In this document: piece after piece, positions 1 to 9,221 of the stretch
Layout: the number at the start of each line of letters is the position of its first letter
How positions within the stretch are numbered: position 1 is the stretch's first letter
Assembly: GCF_008801405.1 (NCBI RefSeq)
Contig: NZ_VZPV01000001.1
Location: forward strand, 186,001-250,000
DNA length: 64,000 nucleotides
Direction: 5' to 3'
Source of the DNA: Ralstonia insidiosa
Lineage (GTDB): Bacteria > Pseudomonadota > Gammaproteobacteria > Burkholderiales > Burkholderiaceae
Position numbers and translations under genes: made by a program
The notes under the pieces: model-generated
What the model was told of the DNA's origin: nothing
The model's database searches: none
The model's input: only the letters and a program-made list of their open reading frames with translations

Positions 1-380
1 ATGGCGAGCTGCAGCGCGAACTCAAACGCGGGGACCGCGCCTTGCACTACCACACGTTCGCGCTGCTGCCGCTGGTGTTCACGGCCGAGCTGGTCAGGCC
101 GCGCAACATCGATCTGTACGCCGAAAACCAGCACGCGATCGGCCGGCTGGCAGACCTCGTCACGCGCGCGGTGCAGGACCCGGACAGCTTCCGCGCCGTG
201 AGCCCCATCAAACAAAACCTGTTTCCGTGGACCTTCCAGGACGAGCTGTCGTGGATGGAGCCCTACTACGCCAGCCAGCACGATTCGCGTCTGCCGGCGC
301 TGATTGCGGCACGGCGTGCCTTCCATGAATGGCGGCTGGGCGGCAACGTCACGCAGGCGTGGGGCGTGACGTTGCCTTAG
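1..380 (+). CDS. Alginate lyase family protein, C-terminal part
   Basis: The window opens inside this gene, so only the last 125 codons are visible, in the frame set by base 3. The visible part matches the end of periplasmic alginate lyases such as Pseudomonas AlgL: an ELKRG..ALHYH segment near the beginning, then DLYAEN, WMEPYY and a closing RLGG. In the family these regions contribute to the helical-barrel active site that cleaves uronic-acid polymers by beta-elimination. The gene ends 7 bp before the convergent pelA-like gene, so two polysaccharide-acting enzymes lie tail to tail. Substrate cannot be fixed from the C-terminus alone; the family call is fairly safe. Confidence 0.8.
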   Translation, partial: GELQRELKRGDRALHYHTFALLPLVFTAELVRPRNIDLYAENQHAIGRLADLVTRAVQDPDSFRAVSPIKQNLFPWTFQDELSWMEPYYASQHDSRLPALIAARRAFHEWRLGGNVTQAWGVTLP

Positions 381-387
381 CGCCGCG

Positions 388-3132
388 CTAGGCGCCGCAG
401 GTCAGCGCCACGCGCTGCGGCACCAGCTTGTCCGGGTTGCCCGCACCCAGGTCGATGCGCCAGTCGGCGCCGTGCGTGCCGGTCACCTCGCGGCCATCCA
501 CGGTGGCGCGGCAGCGTGCGGCGTTGGCAAAGCGGATGAACGGGCGCGTATAGCCCGCCACGTCGACAGACAGCGAGCGGCCATCCGCACTACGCTGCCA
601 GTTCGACAGCCGACCACTGGCATCGCGCACGTAGGGTTGCGTTGGTTGGGCGCTGTCCAGCGTGAAGCGCGCTGAACCGCTGGTCAGGTGGATGTACGTG
701 CCACCCGGGCCGGCCACGTAGCCCGCCACGTCACGTGCATCGGCCAGACGCGGTGCGCCGGTGCCGGCCCAGCGCACGGTGCGCAGATCCCCATTACCGC
801 GCACGACCCAGGCGTCGCCATCCCGCGCGACGGCAAAGCTGCGGAAATCGAGCACCTTGTGGATGTAGTCCGATGCGTAGATGGGCATGACGGGTTGCGT
901 GAGCGCCCAGTCATACACCTGCCGCAACGCGCTCAGCGAGGCGAGCTTGGTGCCCGAATACATGTGGTAGTAGATGCCAATCGGCTTGAAGCGATAGGGC
1001 TTGTCGGTCAGTTCGAACGTTTCGATGGCCCGCGAAAAGCCGTAGTACGGGCCGTGCCAGAGGTTGGTGTAGATGTTCTCGTTCTGCTCGGGCGCGAACA
1101 CCTGGAACAGGCCATTGCCCTTGTCCACACCCAATGGCGCGATAGCGGTCCAGCTCGGGTTGGAGCGTGTGATGTACGTGTCGCCGCCGTTCATGTTGAG
1201 CACGCCGGCCTCCACCGTCTTCTGCACGGCAATCTGCGGCACCTGACCGTTGCCGCTCCACAGCAACACCTTCACACGCTTGTCTGGCGGCGCCAGCTTG
1301 GTGTTGATGTAGTCGATGGAGCCAGCGATCTCGCGGTCGAAGCTGAAACGGTAGTTAGGGATCTTCAGCCCGAAGGCGTCAGCGCCCTCCTCTTGCGCAG
1401 CCTGCGTTGACGTGGGCGCATCGGCCGTGCGCAGCCAGTTGAACGGGTGCGAGAACGTGTGGCTTGCCAGTTCCACATATGGCTGCGCGAAGATGCTGCG
1501 CGCGATGGGCTCGAGCTGCGGCGTGAGCTTGGGGTACATGCCGTCGGACGCCACCTCGCCCTCGATGATCGACACGGTGGTCGGCACCTTGTAGCGCTCG
1601 AAGATCTCTCGCAGCAGCGCCTGGCCGGAGAACTCGCCCGGCGGGAACTCGGTGCGCGAGGCAAAGCCGTCGCCGTCGATATGCACGGTCATCAGGCGGC
1701 GGCCGTTTTCGGTGGTGGTATCGGGCACCGGCATGGGGGGCAACGCCAGCGCGCGGCGCAGAAAATCCAGCGGCTGGATCACCCAGCGTGCCTGGTCCAC
1801 GTCGGGCATGCGAAACACGCCAAACGGGCGCAGCACGTAGCCGCCCCACGGCGTGATGGCGGCCGCGTCGAACGTGTAGTCACCCGCAGACAGGCGCAGC
1901 AGCGACTGCGCACCCGGCGTTAGTGGGTCGACCTGCACACCCACGGCATCGCGCCGTTCAGGGTGCGGTTGCAGCTCGAAGCCGACCATCGGATCACGCG
2001 AGACGATCGACAACGGCCCCGAAGGCGACCCCGGCACGGTCTTCAGGCCCAGCGTCTGCGCCATCGACGCATCCATGTTCAGGCCAAACTGGTTGAACAT
2101 CGCCACGCGCACACCGGCATCGATGGTGCGCTTGAGCCATGACGCCCAGGCGCCAGGGCGCGGTGAACTGGCATCGAACCACGTGACCACGCCGGCGTAG
2201 CGATCGGGTGTGACGGTGGGCAACGGCTTGTACCCATCAGCAAACTCAACGCGATAGCCGAGGTAGTTGATGGGCATGGCCAGATACAGCACGACCGGCA
2301 GGGTATTGGTGCTGGTGCCGGGCTCTTGCGGCTCAATCAGCAGCACACGACGCGGCATGACTTCCAGACGGCCGATGCCGATGAAGTCTGCGCCAGGCGT
2401 GGTGGCATAGCTGGTCACGCCCGCGGCACGCGCCACGTTGGCGGTCTCGCGCAGGCAGGTGCGGTTGTAGTTGGCGCAGTAGTCCAGCGCGACAGCGGGC
2501 AGGTGGTATTGCGTAGCGATGCTGCGCAGCGCGGCAACGCGGGCCGTGCGATCGGCATCGCTCACGTCTTGCAGACCTTCGCCGCCCGTAAGCTCACGCA
2601 CAAGGCCGGGCGTGACCACGCCGGACAGTTGCGGCGCCAGCGTATCGAGCCACGCGGTGCCGCCCGCCAGCAGCTTGGCCTGCGGCGCACGCGCATGCAG
2701 CGCCTGCACCAGTGCCGCCACCGCGTTGACGGCACCCGGGGTCTTGGCTGCCAGCGTGTCCAGCCCATCTAGCAGGAACCCCTGATAGCCCTGCGCCAGC
2801 AACGGTGCAAACACCGGATCGAGCACGTTGGCCGGCCATGTGCTGTCGCGCATCGCCTCCGCCTGCTGTGTCAGGTCAACACGCGCGAGCCACAACGTGG
2901 GCGATGGCTGTTTCGGGTCGAAGGTGCCGGCCGCCGCCGGATCGAGCACCACCCAGTCGAAGGCCTGCAACTCAGGGGCCGGGACATCGCGGCCGTAGTA
3001 GAAGGCGATCTGCGGATCAGGGGTGGCGGGCTGCGCATGTGCAGCAGCAGCCCCGCATGCCAACGCAACGGCACCCAGCCATGCTGACCAACGCCATTGC
3101 CGATTGCTGCTCACCGCCTGCCTGCCCTGCAT
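388..3132 (-). CDS. pelA: PelA-like exopolysaccharide hydrolase/deacetylase
   Basis: This 914-residue protein has the layout of Pseudomonas PelA (948 aa): a signal peptide ending in AHAQ, an N-terminal glycoside-hydrolase-like barrel starting at IAFYYGRDV, a central Rossmann-like region, a CE4-type polysaccharide deacetylase domain and a C-terminal beta-rich part. The deacetylase metal and base residues are visible as HIDGDG near residue 486 and HTFSH near residue 558, with the same spacing as in PelA. The start at 3132 is chosen over an upstream ATG at 3234 because GAGGA lies 6 to 7 bp before it and the signal peptide then begins normally. It is expected to act in the periplasm, trimming and deacetylating a GalNAc-rich polymer. 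None of pelB to pelG is adjacent, so it is an orphan here. Confidence 0.82.
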   Translation of the reverse strand: MQGRQAVSSNRQWRWSAWLGAVALACGAAAAHAQPATPDPQIAFYYGRDVPAPELQAFDWVVLDPAAAGTFDPKQPSPTLWLARVDLTQQAEAMRDSTWPANVLDPVFAPLLAQGYQGFLLDGLDTLAAKTPGAVNAVAALVQALHARAPQAKLLAGGTAWLDTLAPQLSGVVTPGLVRELTGGEGLQDVSDADRTARVAALRSIATQYHLPAVALDYCANYNRTCLRETANVARAAGVTSYATTPGADFIGIGRLEVMPRRVLLIEPQEPGTSTNTLPVVLYLAMPINYLGYRVEFADGYKPLPTVTPDRYAGVVTWFDASSPRPGAWASWLKRTIDAGVRVAMFNQFGLNMDASMAQTLGLKTVPGSPSGPLSIVSRDPMVGFELQPHPERRDAVGVQVDPLTPGAQSLLRLSAGDYTFDAAAITPWGGYVLRPFGVFRMPDVDQARWVIQPLDFLRRALALPPMPVPDTTTENGRRLMTVHIDGDGFASRTEFPPGEFSGQALLREIFERYKVPTTVSIIEGEVASDGMYPKLTPQLEPIARSIFAQPYVELASHTFSHPFNWLRTADAPTSTQAAQEEGADAFGLKIPNYRFSFDREIAGSIDYINTKLAPPDKRVKVLLWSGNGQVPQIAVQKTVEAGVLNMNGGDTYITRSNPSWTAIAPLGVDKGNGLFQVFAPEQNENIYTNLWHGPYYGFSRAIETFELTDKPYRFKPIGIYYHMYSGTKLASLSALRQVYDWALTQPVMPIYASDYIHKVLDFRSFAVARDGDAWVVRGNGDLRTVRWAGTGAPRLADARDVAGYVAGPGGTYIHLTSGSARFTLDSAQPTQPYVRDASGRLSNWQRSADGRSLSVDVAGYTRPFIRFANAARCRATVDGREVTGTHGADWRIDLGAGNPDKLVPQRVALTCGA

Positions 3133-3251
3133 CCCGATCCTCGAGAATTGATCCGACTTCCATTGTGTCGGGCTGGCGGCCGATTGCAACGTTCTTGTTT
3201 GGGTGATGGCCGCCGCAGTGCGTTGGCAACACACTGCGGGGCGCTTCCCCC

Positions 3252-4040
3252 TTAGAACGCCGACTTCACCACCCCGCCATCCACACGCAGCGCCGCCCCC
3301 GTGGTGGCGGCCGACAGCGGGCTGGCAACGTAGGCCACCAGGTTCGCCACCTCTTGCGGCGTGGCAAAGCGCTTGATGAGCGAAGTGGGCCGCGCGGTCT
3401 CGAAGAACGTCTTCTCGAACGCCTCGAAGCTCTGGCCGCCCGAGAGTTTGCCCACGAATTCATCCACGCCTTCAGAACGCGTGGGCCCGGGCAGCACGGC
3501 ATTCACGGTGACGGCGGTGCCCGCGGTCACTTCGGCCAGCCCGCGCGAGAGGCCCAGCAACGCCGTCTTGGTCACGCCGTAGTGGATCATCTCGGCCGGA
3601 ATCTGCACGCCGCTCTCGCTGCTGATGAAGATGATGCGCCCCCAGTTCTGCGCCTTCATGGCACCCAGGTAGGCACGCGAGAGCCGCACGCCGCTCATCA
3701 CGTTCACGTTGAAGAAGCGCAGCCATTCGGCGTCGTCGATCTCTTCAAACGGCTTGGGGTCGAAGATGCCGAGGTTGTTGACGAGCACATCGACCTTGGG
3801 AAAACGGGCGAGCAGCGCCGCGACCTGTTCGGGTGCGGACAAATCCCCGGCAAAGGCCTCGACATGGGCGTCGGGCACCTCGGCACGCAGGCGGTTGATG
3901 GCATCGGCCACCGAGGCTTCGGTGCGGCCATTGACGATGACGCGGGCGCCTTCGGCAGCCAGTGCTACAGCAATGGCATGTCCGATGCCCTTAGTTGAGC
4001 CGGTCACGAGAGCAAGCTTGTTCTGAAGGTGGAGGTTCAT
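3252..4040 (-). CDS. SDR family NAD(P)-dependent oxidoreductase
   Basis: A 262-residue classical short-chain dehydrogenase. The cofactor motif TGSTKGIG is near residue 13, NNLG near 88, the catalytic serine lies in ISSESG and the catalytic pair in YGVTK, and the C-terminus closes with the usual DGG segment. It is cytosolic and should oxidise or reduce a small alcohol or ketone; the substrate is unknown. The start at 4040 gives the normal SDR N-terminus; the 12 extra residues from an upstream ATG do not fit the family. It is divergent from the MarR regulator at 4325 with 284 bp between them, an arrangement typical of a locally acting repressor. Confidence 0.85.
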   Translation of the reverse strand: MNLHLQNKLALVTGSTKGIGHAIAVALAAEGARVIVNGRTEASVADAINRLRAEVPDAHVEAFAGDLSAPEQVAALLARFPKVDVLVNNLGIFDPKPFEEIDDAEWLRFFNVNVMSGVRLSRAYLGAMKAQNWGRIIFISSESGVQIPAEMIHYGVTKTALLGLSRGLAEVTAGTAVTVNAVLPGPTRSEGVDEFVGKLSGGQSFEAFEKTFFETARPTSLIKRFATPQEVANLVAYVASPLSAATTGAALRVDGGVVKSAF

Positions 4041-4324
4041 GGCAGTAAAAAATGGAATTTGGAGGAGGACGAGCACGTCGCGCCACTTGGTTCACACCCT
4101 TGGCAGTGCCGACGTTTCAACCATGATACGAACCACCCCACCCTTTGCCAGCCGCAATCGTTTTGCAGCGGTATCCAATGTGATTTGACGATCAGCCTTG
4201 GTGTCGATCCCGGCTTGACGGCCTGGGCAAGCGACGATTAGTGTGGAATGAAGCACGCTCCGCGTTACGGGAACGCACGGCGCGCAAGACAAGCCGGATC
4301 ACCGGTAGAACGGGGAGCACCACC

Positions 4325-4822
4325 ATGAGCACAGACGTACAAACTCCACCAGAGGCCACCGCCGTGAGCGGCGGCACGGGCGAAGGCGCCTACCAGGTCG
4401 ACACCATGGATCGCGACACCAACGTCGGCCGACTCGTGCATCGGGTCCGGCATGCGCTGGTGACGCATATCGACAGTGCGCTGGCGTCGATTGACCTGAC
4501 CGCCGCGCAGTGGATGGTGGTCATCTATCTGGCCGAAGACCTGGCCACCACACCGGCCGAACTCTCGCGCCTGCTGCACTACGATCCGGGTGCAATGACG
4601 CGGCTGATCGATCGGCTGGAGAAGAAGAACATCGTGAAGCGCGCCCCGAGCGATGCTGACCGCCGCTCGGTGGTCGTCACGCTCACGGAGCAAGGCCGCG
4701 CGCTGTATCCGGAGATCCGGCCCTTGATCATCGATGTGCTGAACCAGTTGCTGCGCGGGTTCTCGCAGACCGAGGTCAAGCAACTGGAAAACCTCCTGCT
4801 GCGCGTGCTGCACAACGCCTGA
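4325..4822 (+). CDS. MarR family transcriptional regulator
   Basis: A 165-residue winged-helix regulator. The MarR core is visible as LTAAQWMVVIYLAE, then the recognition helix region ELSRLLHYDPGAMTRLIDRL and the wing RAPSDADRRSVVVTLT. It begins at an ATG preceded by GGGGAGC at a good distance; an upstream in-frame ATG at 4241 lacks such a site. MarR proteins bind as dimers to palindromes and are usually released by phenolic or other small ligands. Its divergent neighbour, the SDR gene, is the likeliest target together with itself. No convincing palindrome was picked out by eye in the 4041-4324 intergenic region. Confidence 0.88.
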   Translation: MSTDVQTPPEATAVSGGTGEGAYQVDTMDRDTNVGRLVHRVRHALVTHIDSALASIDLTAAQWMVVIYLAEDLATTPAELSRLLHYDPGAMTRLIDRLEKKNIVKRAPSDADRRSVVVTLTEQGRALYPEIRPLIIDVLNQLLRGFSQTEVKQLENLLLRVLHNA

Positions 4823-4853
4823 GCGCGCGGTGCACGGCAAACGGCAGGGCTAG

Positions 4854-7352
4854 TCAGCCGACGGTGCTGTCGGCGTGAAGCTGGTCGCGCTGGCGGCGCA
4901 GTTCGGCCAGCGCAGCGGGGGCATCGGCCGGGATCGCGCCGGCCTGCGCCAGCGCCGCCTCGAGCACGCGGGCCCGCTCGGCAATCGCGGCCTGCTCCAC
5001 CGTCAGCGCCGCGCCCTTGATCCGGTGCGCCACGTAGCGCGCCGCGGTCGGGTCGCGCGCATCCAGCGCGTGGGCCAGGCTTTCCAGATCGTCATCCAAC
5101 GAATCCAGATAGATCGACCAGAGATCGCGGCCTTCCCCAGCCAGGGCGGGCGTGGCCACGCGCGGCGCGTTCTGGCTGTCGTCACCGTAGGCGACATCGC
5201 ACCACAGCTCGATCATCTCGCGCAGGGCATCCAGGCGGATGGGCTTGGTCAGCATGCCGTCCATGCCGCTTTCCATGACGCGCTGCTGGTGCTCGTCATC
5301 CACCGCAGCGGAGATGGCGAGGATGGGCGTATGGGTGCCGGCACCGGCCTCGCGCGCGCGAATGCGCGCCGTAACCGCATAGCCGTCGATATCCGGCAGG
5401 TAGCAGTCCATCAGGATGAGATCGAACGCGTGCGCCGCGGCCTTCTCCAGCGCCTGCGCACCGTCAGCGGCGAGCTCGACATCGCAACCGAGTGTGTGCA
5501 ACTGGTCTTCGATCACCATCAGGTTGGTTGGCTGATCGTCCACCACGAGCACGCGCGGGCGCGGCTTGCTGGTTTGCGTAGCCACCGACACCGCCTGGGG
5601 CGGCGACGTTTGCAGCCCAGCATCGGGCAAGCCGATGGGCTCAGGCGCAATCGTGAGGGTGCGTGCATCCGTGACGGGGCGTGCCGCCGCCTGCGCTTCC
5701 TCCACCGTCGCCACCTCGGCAGGCAGCGTGACGGTAAAGACCGTGCCCGCCCCCGGCGTGCTCCGCACCTCAATGTTGCCGCCCATCAACCGCGCGAGTT
5801 CACGTGCGATGGACAACCCCAGCCCCGTACCGCCAAAGCGCCGCGTGGTGCTGGAGTCGGCCTGCTGGAACGCCTTGAAGATGGTGCGCTGGTCTTTCTG
5901 CGCAATGCCGACCCCCGTATCGGCCACGTCGATGGTGAGCGTACCGGCTGCACCCCGCTTGGTTGGCGGCACGTAGGACATGCGCACCGTCACCCCGCCG
6001 TGCTCGGTGAACTTGACCGCGTTGGACAACAGGTTCAGCAGAATCTGCCGCGTGCGAGTCGGATCGATCCGCAGACACAGCGACGGGTCGACACCGCTCA
6101 TGAACGTGAGCGCCAGCCCTTTGCGCTCGGCACGCCAACGCACCACGTCCAGCGCATCGTTGATCCACGGCAGGATCGGCGTGGGCAACAGTTCAAGCGC
6201 GACGCGCTGGGCTTCCAGCTTGGAGATGTCGAGCACGTCATCGAGCAACACCAGCAGCGTCTGCGAGGCGGTGGTCGCCACGTCCGTCAGGCGCTTTTGC
6301 TTGTCGTCGAGCGGTGTGTGCTGCAGCAGCTCGACCGATGACAGGATGGCGTTCATCGGCGTGCGGATCTCGTGGCTCATCACGGCCAGGAAGCGGGTCT
6401 TCTCGCGCTCGCTGCGTTCGGCGCGTTGGCGCTGGGCCCGCGCGCGCCATGCCAGGAAGAGGATGCCGGCAATCGCTGCGGCCACCAGTGCCAGCTCACG
6501 CGCCCGGTAACGCAGGATCGATCCGTACGATGGGGCGCCATAGTCCACCACTTCAAGCCAATGTTGTTCGATGGCATCGGTTTCGGCGGCCGTGAGCGCA
6601 TGCAATGACTTGTCCAAGATTGAGCGCAGCAGCGGCTGATCCGCATGCACGCCCATGTAGAGCGGCACCGGCAGGTCGCTGATGACGCCCGAGATATGCA
6701 GCGCGTCGACAAAACGGCGACGCAGCAGTGGCTCGGCAGCGTAGTTGGTGGCGGCAGCAACCTCTGCCGAGCCATCGGCCACCGCCTGCAGGGCAGCATC
6801 CGTCGACTCGAACAGCAACAGATGGCTGTGAGGCAGCCTCTCGCGCATGAGGATCTCGGTGGCGCCACCACCGATGAGCGCGACCGTCATGCCGTCCAGT
6901 TCGCTCAGGCGGAAGATCGGGTGCTGCGTGGCACGGCCCACGGCCAACGTGGCGCCCATGAAATAGGGGGCTGTCGGCAGCAACTGCTGCGTCAAATCAT
7001 CCGATGGGGCGAGCGTGGACAGGCTCGGCAGCAGGTCGACCTCGCCCTTGAAAAACGCTTGACGGCTTTCGCCCCAGTTGTCGATGAATATCGGCTTGAA
7101 TCGCAGGCCGCTCACACGGCTGATCGCATCCAGATAGCCGGACGCCAGCCCCTTGATCTGGCCTTTCTCGGCGTACTCGAAGGGTTTCCAGTTCTCCCGG
7201 TACGCAACCCGCACAACCGGATGCTGCGTGATCCAGGCGCGCTCTTCCGGGGTGAACTGTGGCGCCTGCTGTGCAGCCGCCCAAAGCGGCCAACCCGAAG
7301 CGACCAGCACGCCAATGACGAGGCAGCGTACAAGACGCTGCCGCAGGCTCAC
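4854..7352 (-). CDS. BvgS/EvgS-type hybrid sensor histidine kinase
   Basis: An 832-residue membrane sensor with four signalling parts. A signal peptide (1-27) is followed by one periplasmic solute-binding (SBP_bac_3) domain at about 40-265 and a transmembrane helix near 286-302. The histidine kinase core follows, with phosphoacceptor H327 in SHEIRTP, the N box NLLSNAVKF, DTGVGIA and GTGLGLSI. A receiver domain carries D649 in LILMDC, and a C-terminal HPt domain carries H776 in AHRIKG. This is the phosphorelay arrangement of BvgS and EvgS but with a single periplasmic domain and no PAS domain. It overlaps the response regulator by 4 bp (ATGA), so the two are translationally coupled. The periplasmic ligand is unknown. 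Confidence 0.9.
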   Translation of the reverse strand: MSLRQRLVRCLVIGVLVASGWPLWAAAQQAPQFTPEERAWITQHPVVRVAYRENWKPFEYAEKGQIKGLASGYLDAISRVSGLRFKPIFIDNWGESRQAFFKGEVDLLPSLSTLAPSDDLTQQLLPTAPYFMGATLAVGRATQHPIFRLSELDGMTVALIGGGATEILMRERLPHSHLLLFESTDAALQAVADGSAEVAAATNYAAEPLLRRRFVDALHISGVISDLPVPLYMGVHADQPLLRSILDKSLHALTAAETDAIEQHWLEVVDYGAPSYGSILRYRARELALVAAAIAGILFLAWRARAQRQRAERSEREKTRFLAVMSHEIRTPMNAILSSVELLQHTPLDDKQKRLTDVATTASQTLLVLLDDVLDISKLEAQRVALELLPTPILPWINDALDVVRWRAERKGLALTFMSGVDPSLCLRIDPTRTRQILLNLLSNAVKFTEHGGVTVRMSYVPPTKRGAAGTLTIDVADTGVGIAQKDQRTIFKAFQQADSSTTRRFGGTGLGLSIARELARLMGGNIEVRSTPGAGTVFTVTLPAEVATVEEAQAAARPVTDARTLTIAPEPIGLPDAGLQTSPPQAVSVATQTSKPRPRVLVVDDQPTNLMVIEDQLHTLGCDVELAADGAQALEKAAAHAFDLILMDCYLPDIDGYAVTARIRAREAGAGTHTPILAISAAVDDEHQQRVMESGMDGMLTKPIRLDALREMIELWCDVAYGDDSQNAPRVATPALAGEGRDLWSIYLDSLDDDLESLAHALDARDPTAARYVAHRIKGAALTVEQAAIAERARVLEAALAQAGAIPADAPAALAELRRQRDQLHADSTVG

Positions 7353-8053
7353 TGCCCCTCCAACTCGTGCTTGATCTTGAAGAGTTCGGTATCGGTGCGG
7401 ATACCCAGCTTGCGATAGGCAGACTGCTTCTGCGAGCTGATGGTCTTGATGCTGCGCGCAAACTTCTCGGCAATATCGGTGACAGACATACCATCCAGAA
7501 CGCAGCGCAGGACCTCGCTCTCACGCGGGCTCAGCTCGGGGCGTTCCACCAGTGCGGAGAGTTGGTTGCCATCACCTGCCGATGTCGGAGCCGGCGCATC
7601 GGCGGCCAGGGCATCGCGCTCCATCTCGGCAGCCAGCGTGGCATTCAGCCGCTTGCCGCCCGCCGCCACGGAGCGGATCGCCCGCACCAGTTCCGACAGT
7701 TCTTCTTCCTTGCCCACAAACCCGCGTGCACCGGCATGCATGACCAGCCCGACCGTCGCTTTGTTGTGGTGGGCAGACGCCACCAGAATCTTCAACTCCG
7801 GATAGCGCACGCGAATCAGGCGGATCAAGTTCAGCCCATCGATCTCGGCCGGCCCAAGCGAGTAATCCATCAACAGGATGTCCACCTCGACGGTGTTGTC
7901 CTTGAGCGCCTGCACGACCTCCCGGCCCGACGCGAACATGCCGCTGACCTCGATATCGGCCTCCTGCTTCAGGCGCGCGGCCAGGCCGTGACGGACGACC
8001 GCATGGTCATCGAGCACGACCACGCGGATCGGTCGGGTCGCGGTCCAGTTCAT
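7349..8053 (-). CDS. NarL/BvgA-type response regulator
   Basis: A 234-residue response regulator with an N-terminal receiver (acidic pair in VLDDHAVV, phosphoacceptor D63 in LLMDYSL) and a C-terminal LuxR-type helix-turn-helix (LSPRESEVLRCVLDG then SIKTISSQKQSAYRKLG). BvgA and EvgA have the same layout. The start is supported by GAGGAATTTG before the ATG. It is the first gene of a two-gene operon with the hybrid kinase at 4854-7352, whose HPt domain presumably phosphorylates it. Its promoter must lie in 8054-8270, where no operator could be recognised. Target genes are not obvious in the window. Confidence 0.9.
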   Translation of the reverse strand: MNWTATRPIRVVVLDDHAVVRHGLAARLKQEADIEVSGMFASGREVVQALKDNTVEVDILLMDYSLGPAEIDGLNLIRLIRVRYPELKILVASAHHNKATVGLVMHAGARGFVGKEEELSELVRAIRSVAAGGKRLNATLAAEMERDALAADAPAPTSAGDGNQLSALVERPELSPRESEVLRCVLDGMSVTDIAEKFARSIKTISSQKQSAYRKLGIRTDTELFKIKHELEGQ

Positions 8054-8273
8054 GTTGGCAAATTCCTCTTCAACGTGTTTGGGATGGTTGCGGGGGGGCT
8101 GACTTTACTGCGCCGCAGCACTCAACGTTGCAGCACAGATTCCGGCCCCCGTGAACCGGTCTCCGATTGACACCATCCGGAGCCTCCATGCTTACAGACG
8201 ACACAAACGGTCATAAATTTAATGTCTTATTGTCTGTGATAACCGCCGTGGACACCAGAAACCGCGCCAAGTG

Positions 8274-9221
8274 TCACTTTCCCTCGACCACGGTGTCGTC
8301 CCGGGCGTAGATGGAGCAGTTCTGATAGCGCTCCTTGCACCACGACACCGCGCGGAACTCCGCGTTCTGGCCCCATTGGTAGATGAACTCGTCGCCATCG
8401 GCCGCCACGAACACCTTCGGCCAGGGCTTGCGCAAATATTCAGCAAAGCCGGCCTGCGCTTTCGGGCCAAGTTCGCCAGGCTTGCGTGGGGCGGCGTCAG
8501 CCGGCGTGGTGCCCGACGGGGTCGCCGCCGCAGCCGCCTTGGCTGCAGACTGCGCAGCCGCCCGCTCGGCCAGCGCCTTTTGCGCACGCGCTGGCACGTC
8601 GTTGATCCAGTCGGCCGGGGCCGCAAAGTTCAGGTTTTGCCCATACGCAGCGGACACCATGCGCGAGGTGATGCCCACCAGCCGCGCATTGCTGTCGAAC
8701 AGCCCACCGCCGCTCGAACCCTGCGAGATGGCCGCAGACGTCTGGATGGCCCGGAGTTGTCCGTTTTCGTCGTGCCGCAGTGACGAGATCAGCCCTTCGC
8801 TGATGGTGAGATCAAACCCCAGCGGGTTGCCGATCGCATAGACCTTCTGCCCGGTCACCAGCATGCTGCTGGGAGCGATGGTGACGGCCGGGTAGTGGAA
8901 ATCGGCGATGCGCAGCTGGCACAGGTCGCGCTCTACATCGGGATACAGCAGGCGCGCACCAAAGGTGGCGTTGCCGCGCTTGACGTTGACCTGCTTGCCG
9001 CCGCGCAGCACGTGGCAGTTGGTGATGGCCAGCCCATCGCCGATCACCACCGCGCTACCCAGTGCGGTCGGTCGGCCAGTGGCATCGGCCACGAGCACCT
9101 CCCAGATACTGGGCGCGACCTTGGCGAAGACATCGGCCGGCTCCAGCGCAGTGGCAGGCAGCGCGCTCAGCGCCGCAGCAGCGGCAAGGCACGCGCGAAG
9201 AATCAGGGCAGTACGGCTCAT
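8274..9221 (-). CDS. Secreted trypsin-like serine protease
   Basis: A 315-residue exported protein with a signal peptide ending at ATALE and a trypsin/HtrA-like fold. The triad is visible as H in AITNCHVL, D in VERDLCQLRI and S in SQGSSGGGL. After the protease domain comes an Ala-rich linker (about 210-245) and a short unique C-terminal domain with several cysteines (WCKERYQNCSIYA). There is no PDZ domain, which separates it from DegP-type proteases. Its start ATG overlaps the stop of the upstream lipoprotein gene by 4 bp (ATGA), so the two are coupled and may act together in the periplasm. Substrate is unknown. Confidence 0.82.
   Translation of the reverse strand: MSRTALILRACLAAAAALSALPATALEPADVFAKVAPSIWEVLVADATGRPTALGSAVVIGDGLAITNCHVLRGGKQVNVKRGNATFGARLLYPDVERDLCQLRIADFHYPAVTIAPSSMLVTGQKVYAIGNPLGFDLTISEGLISSLRHDENGQLRAIQTSAAISQGSSGGGLFDSNARLVGITSRMVSAAYGQNLNFAAPADWINDVPARAQKALAERAAAQSAAKAAAAATPSGTTPADAAPRKPGELGPKAQAGFAEYLRKPWPKVFVAADGDEFIYQWGQNAEFRAVSWCKERYQNCSIYARDDTVVEGK

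Noticed and set aside
4875..6341. 488-residue frame opposite the hybrid kinase
   Set aside because: Arg/Gln/His-rich antisense shadow without a ribosome-binding site or motif.
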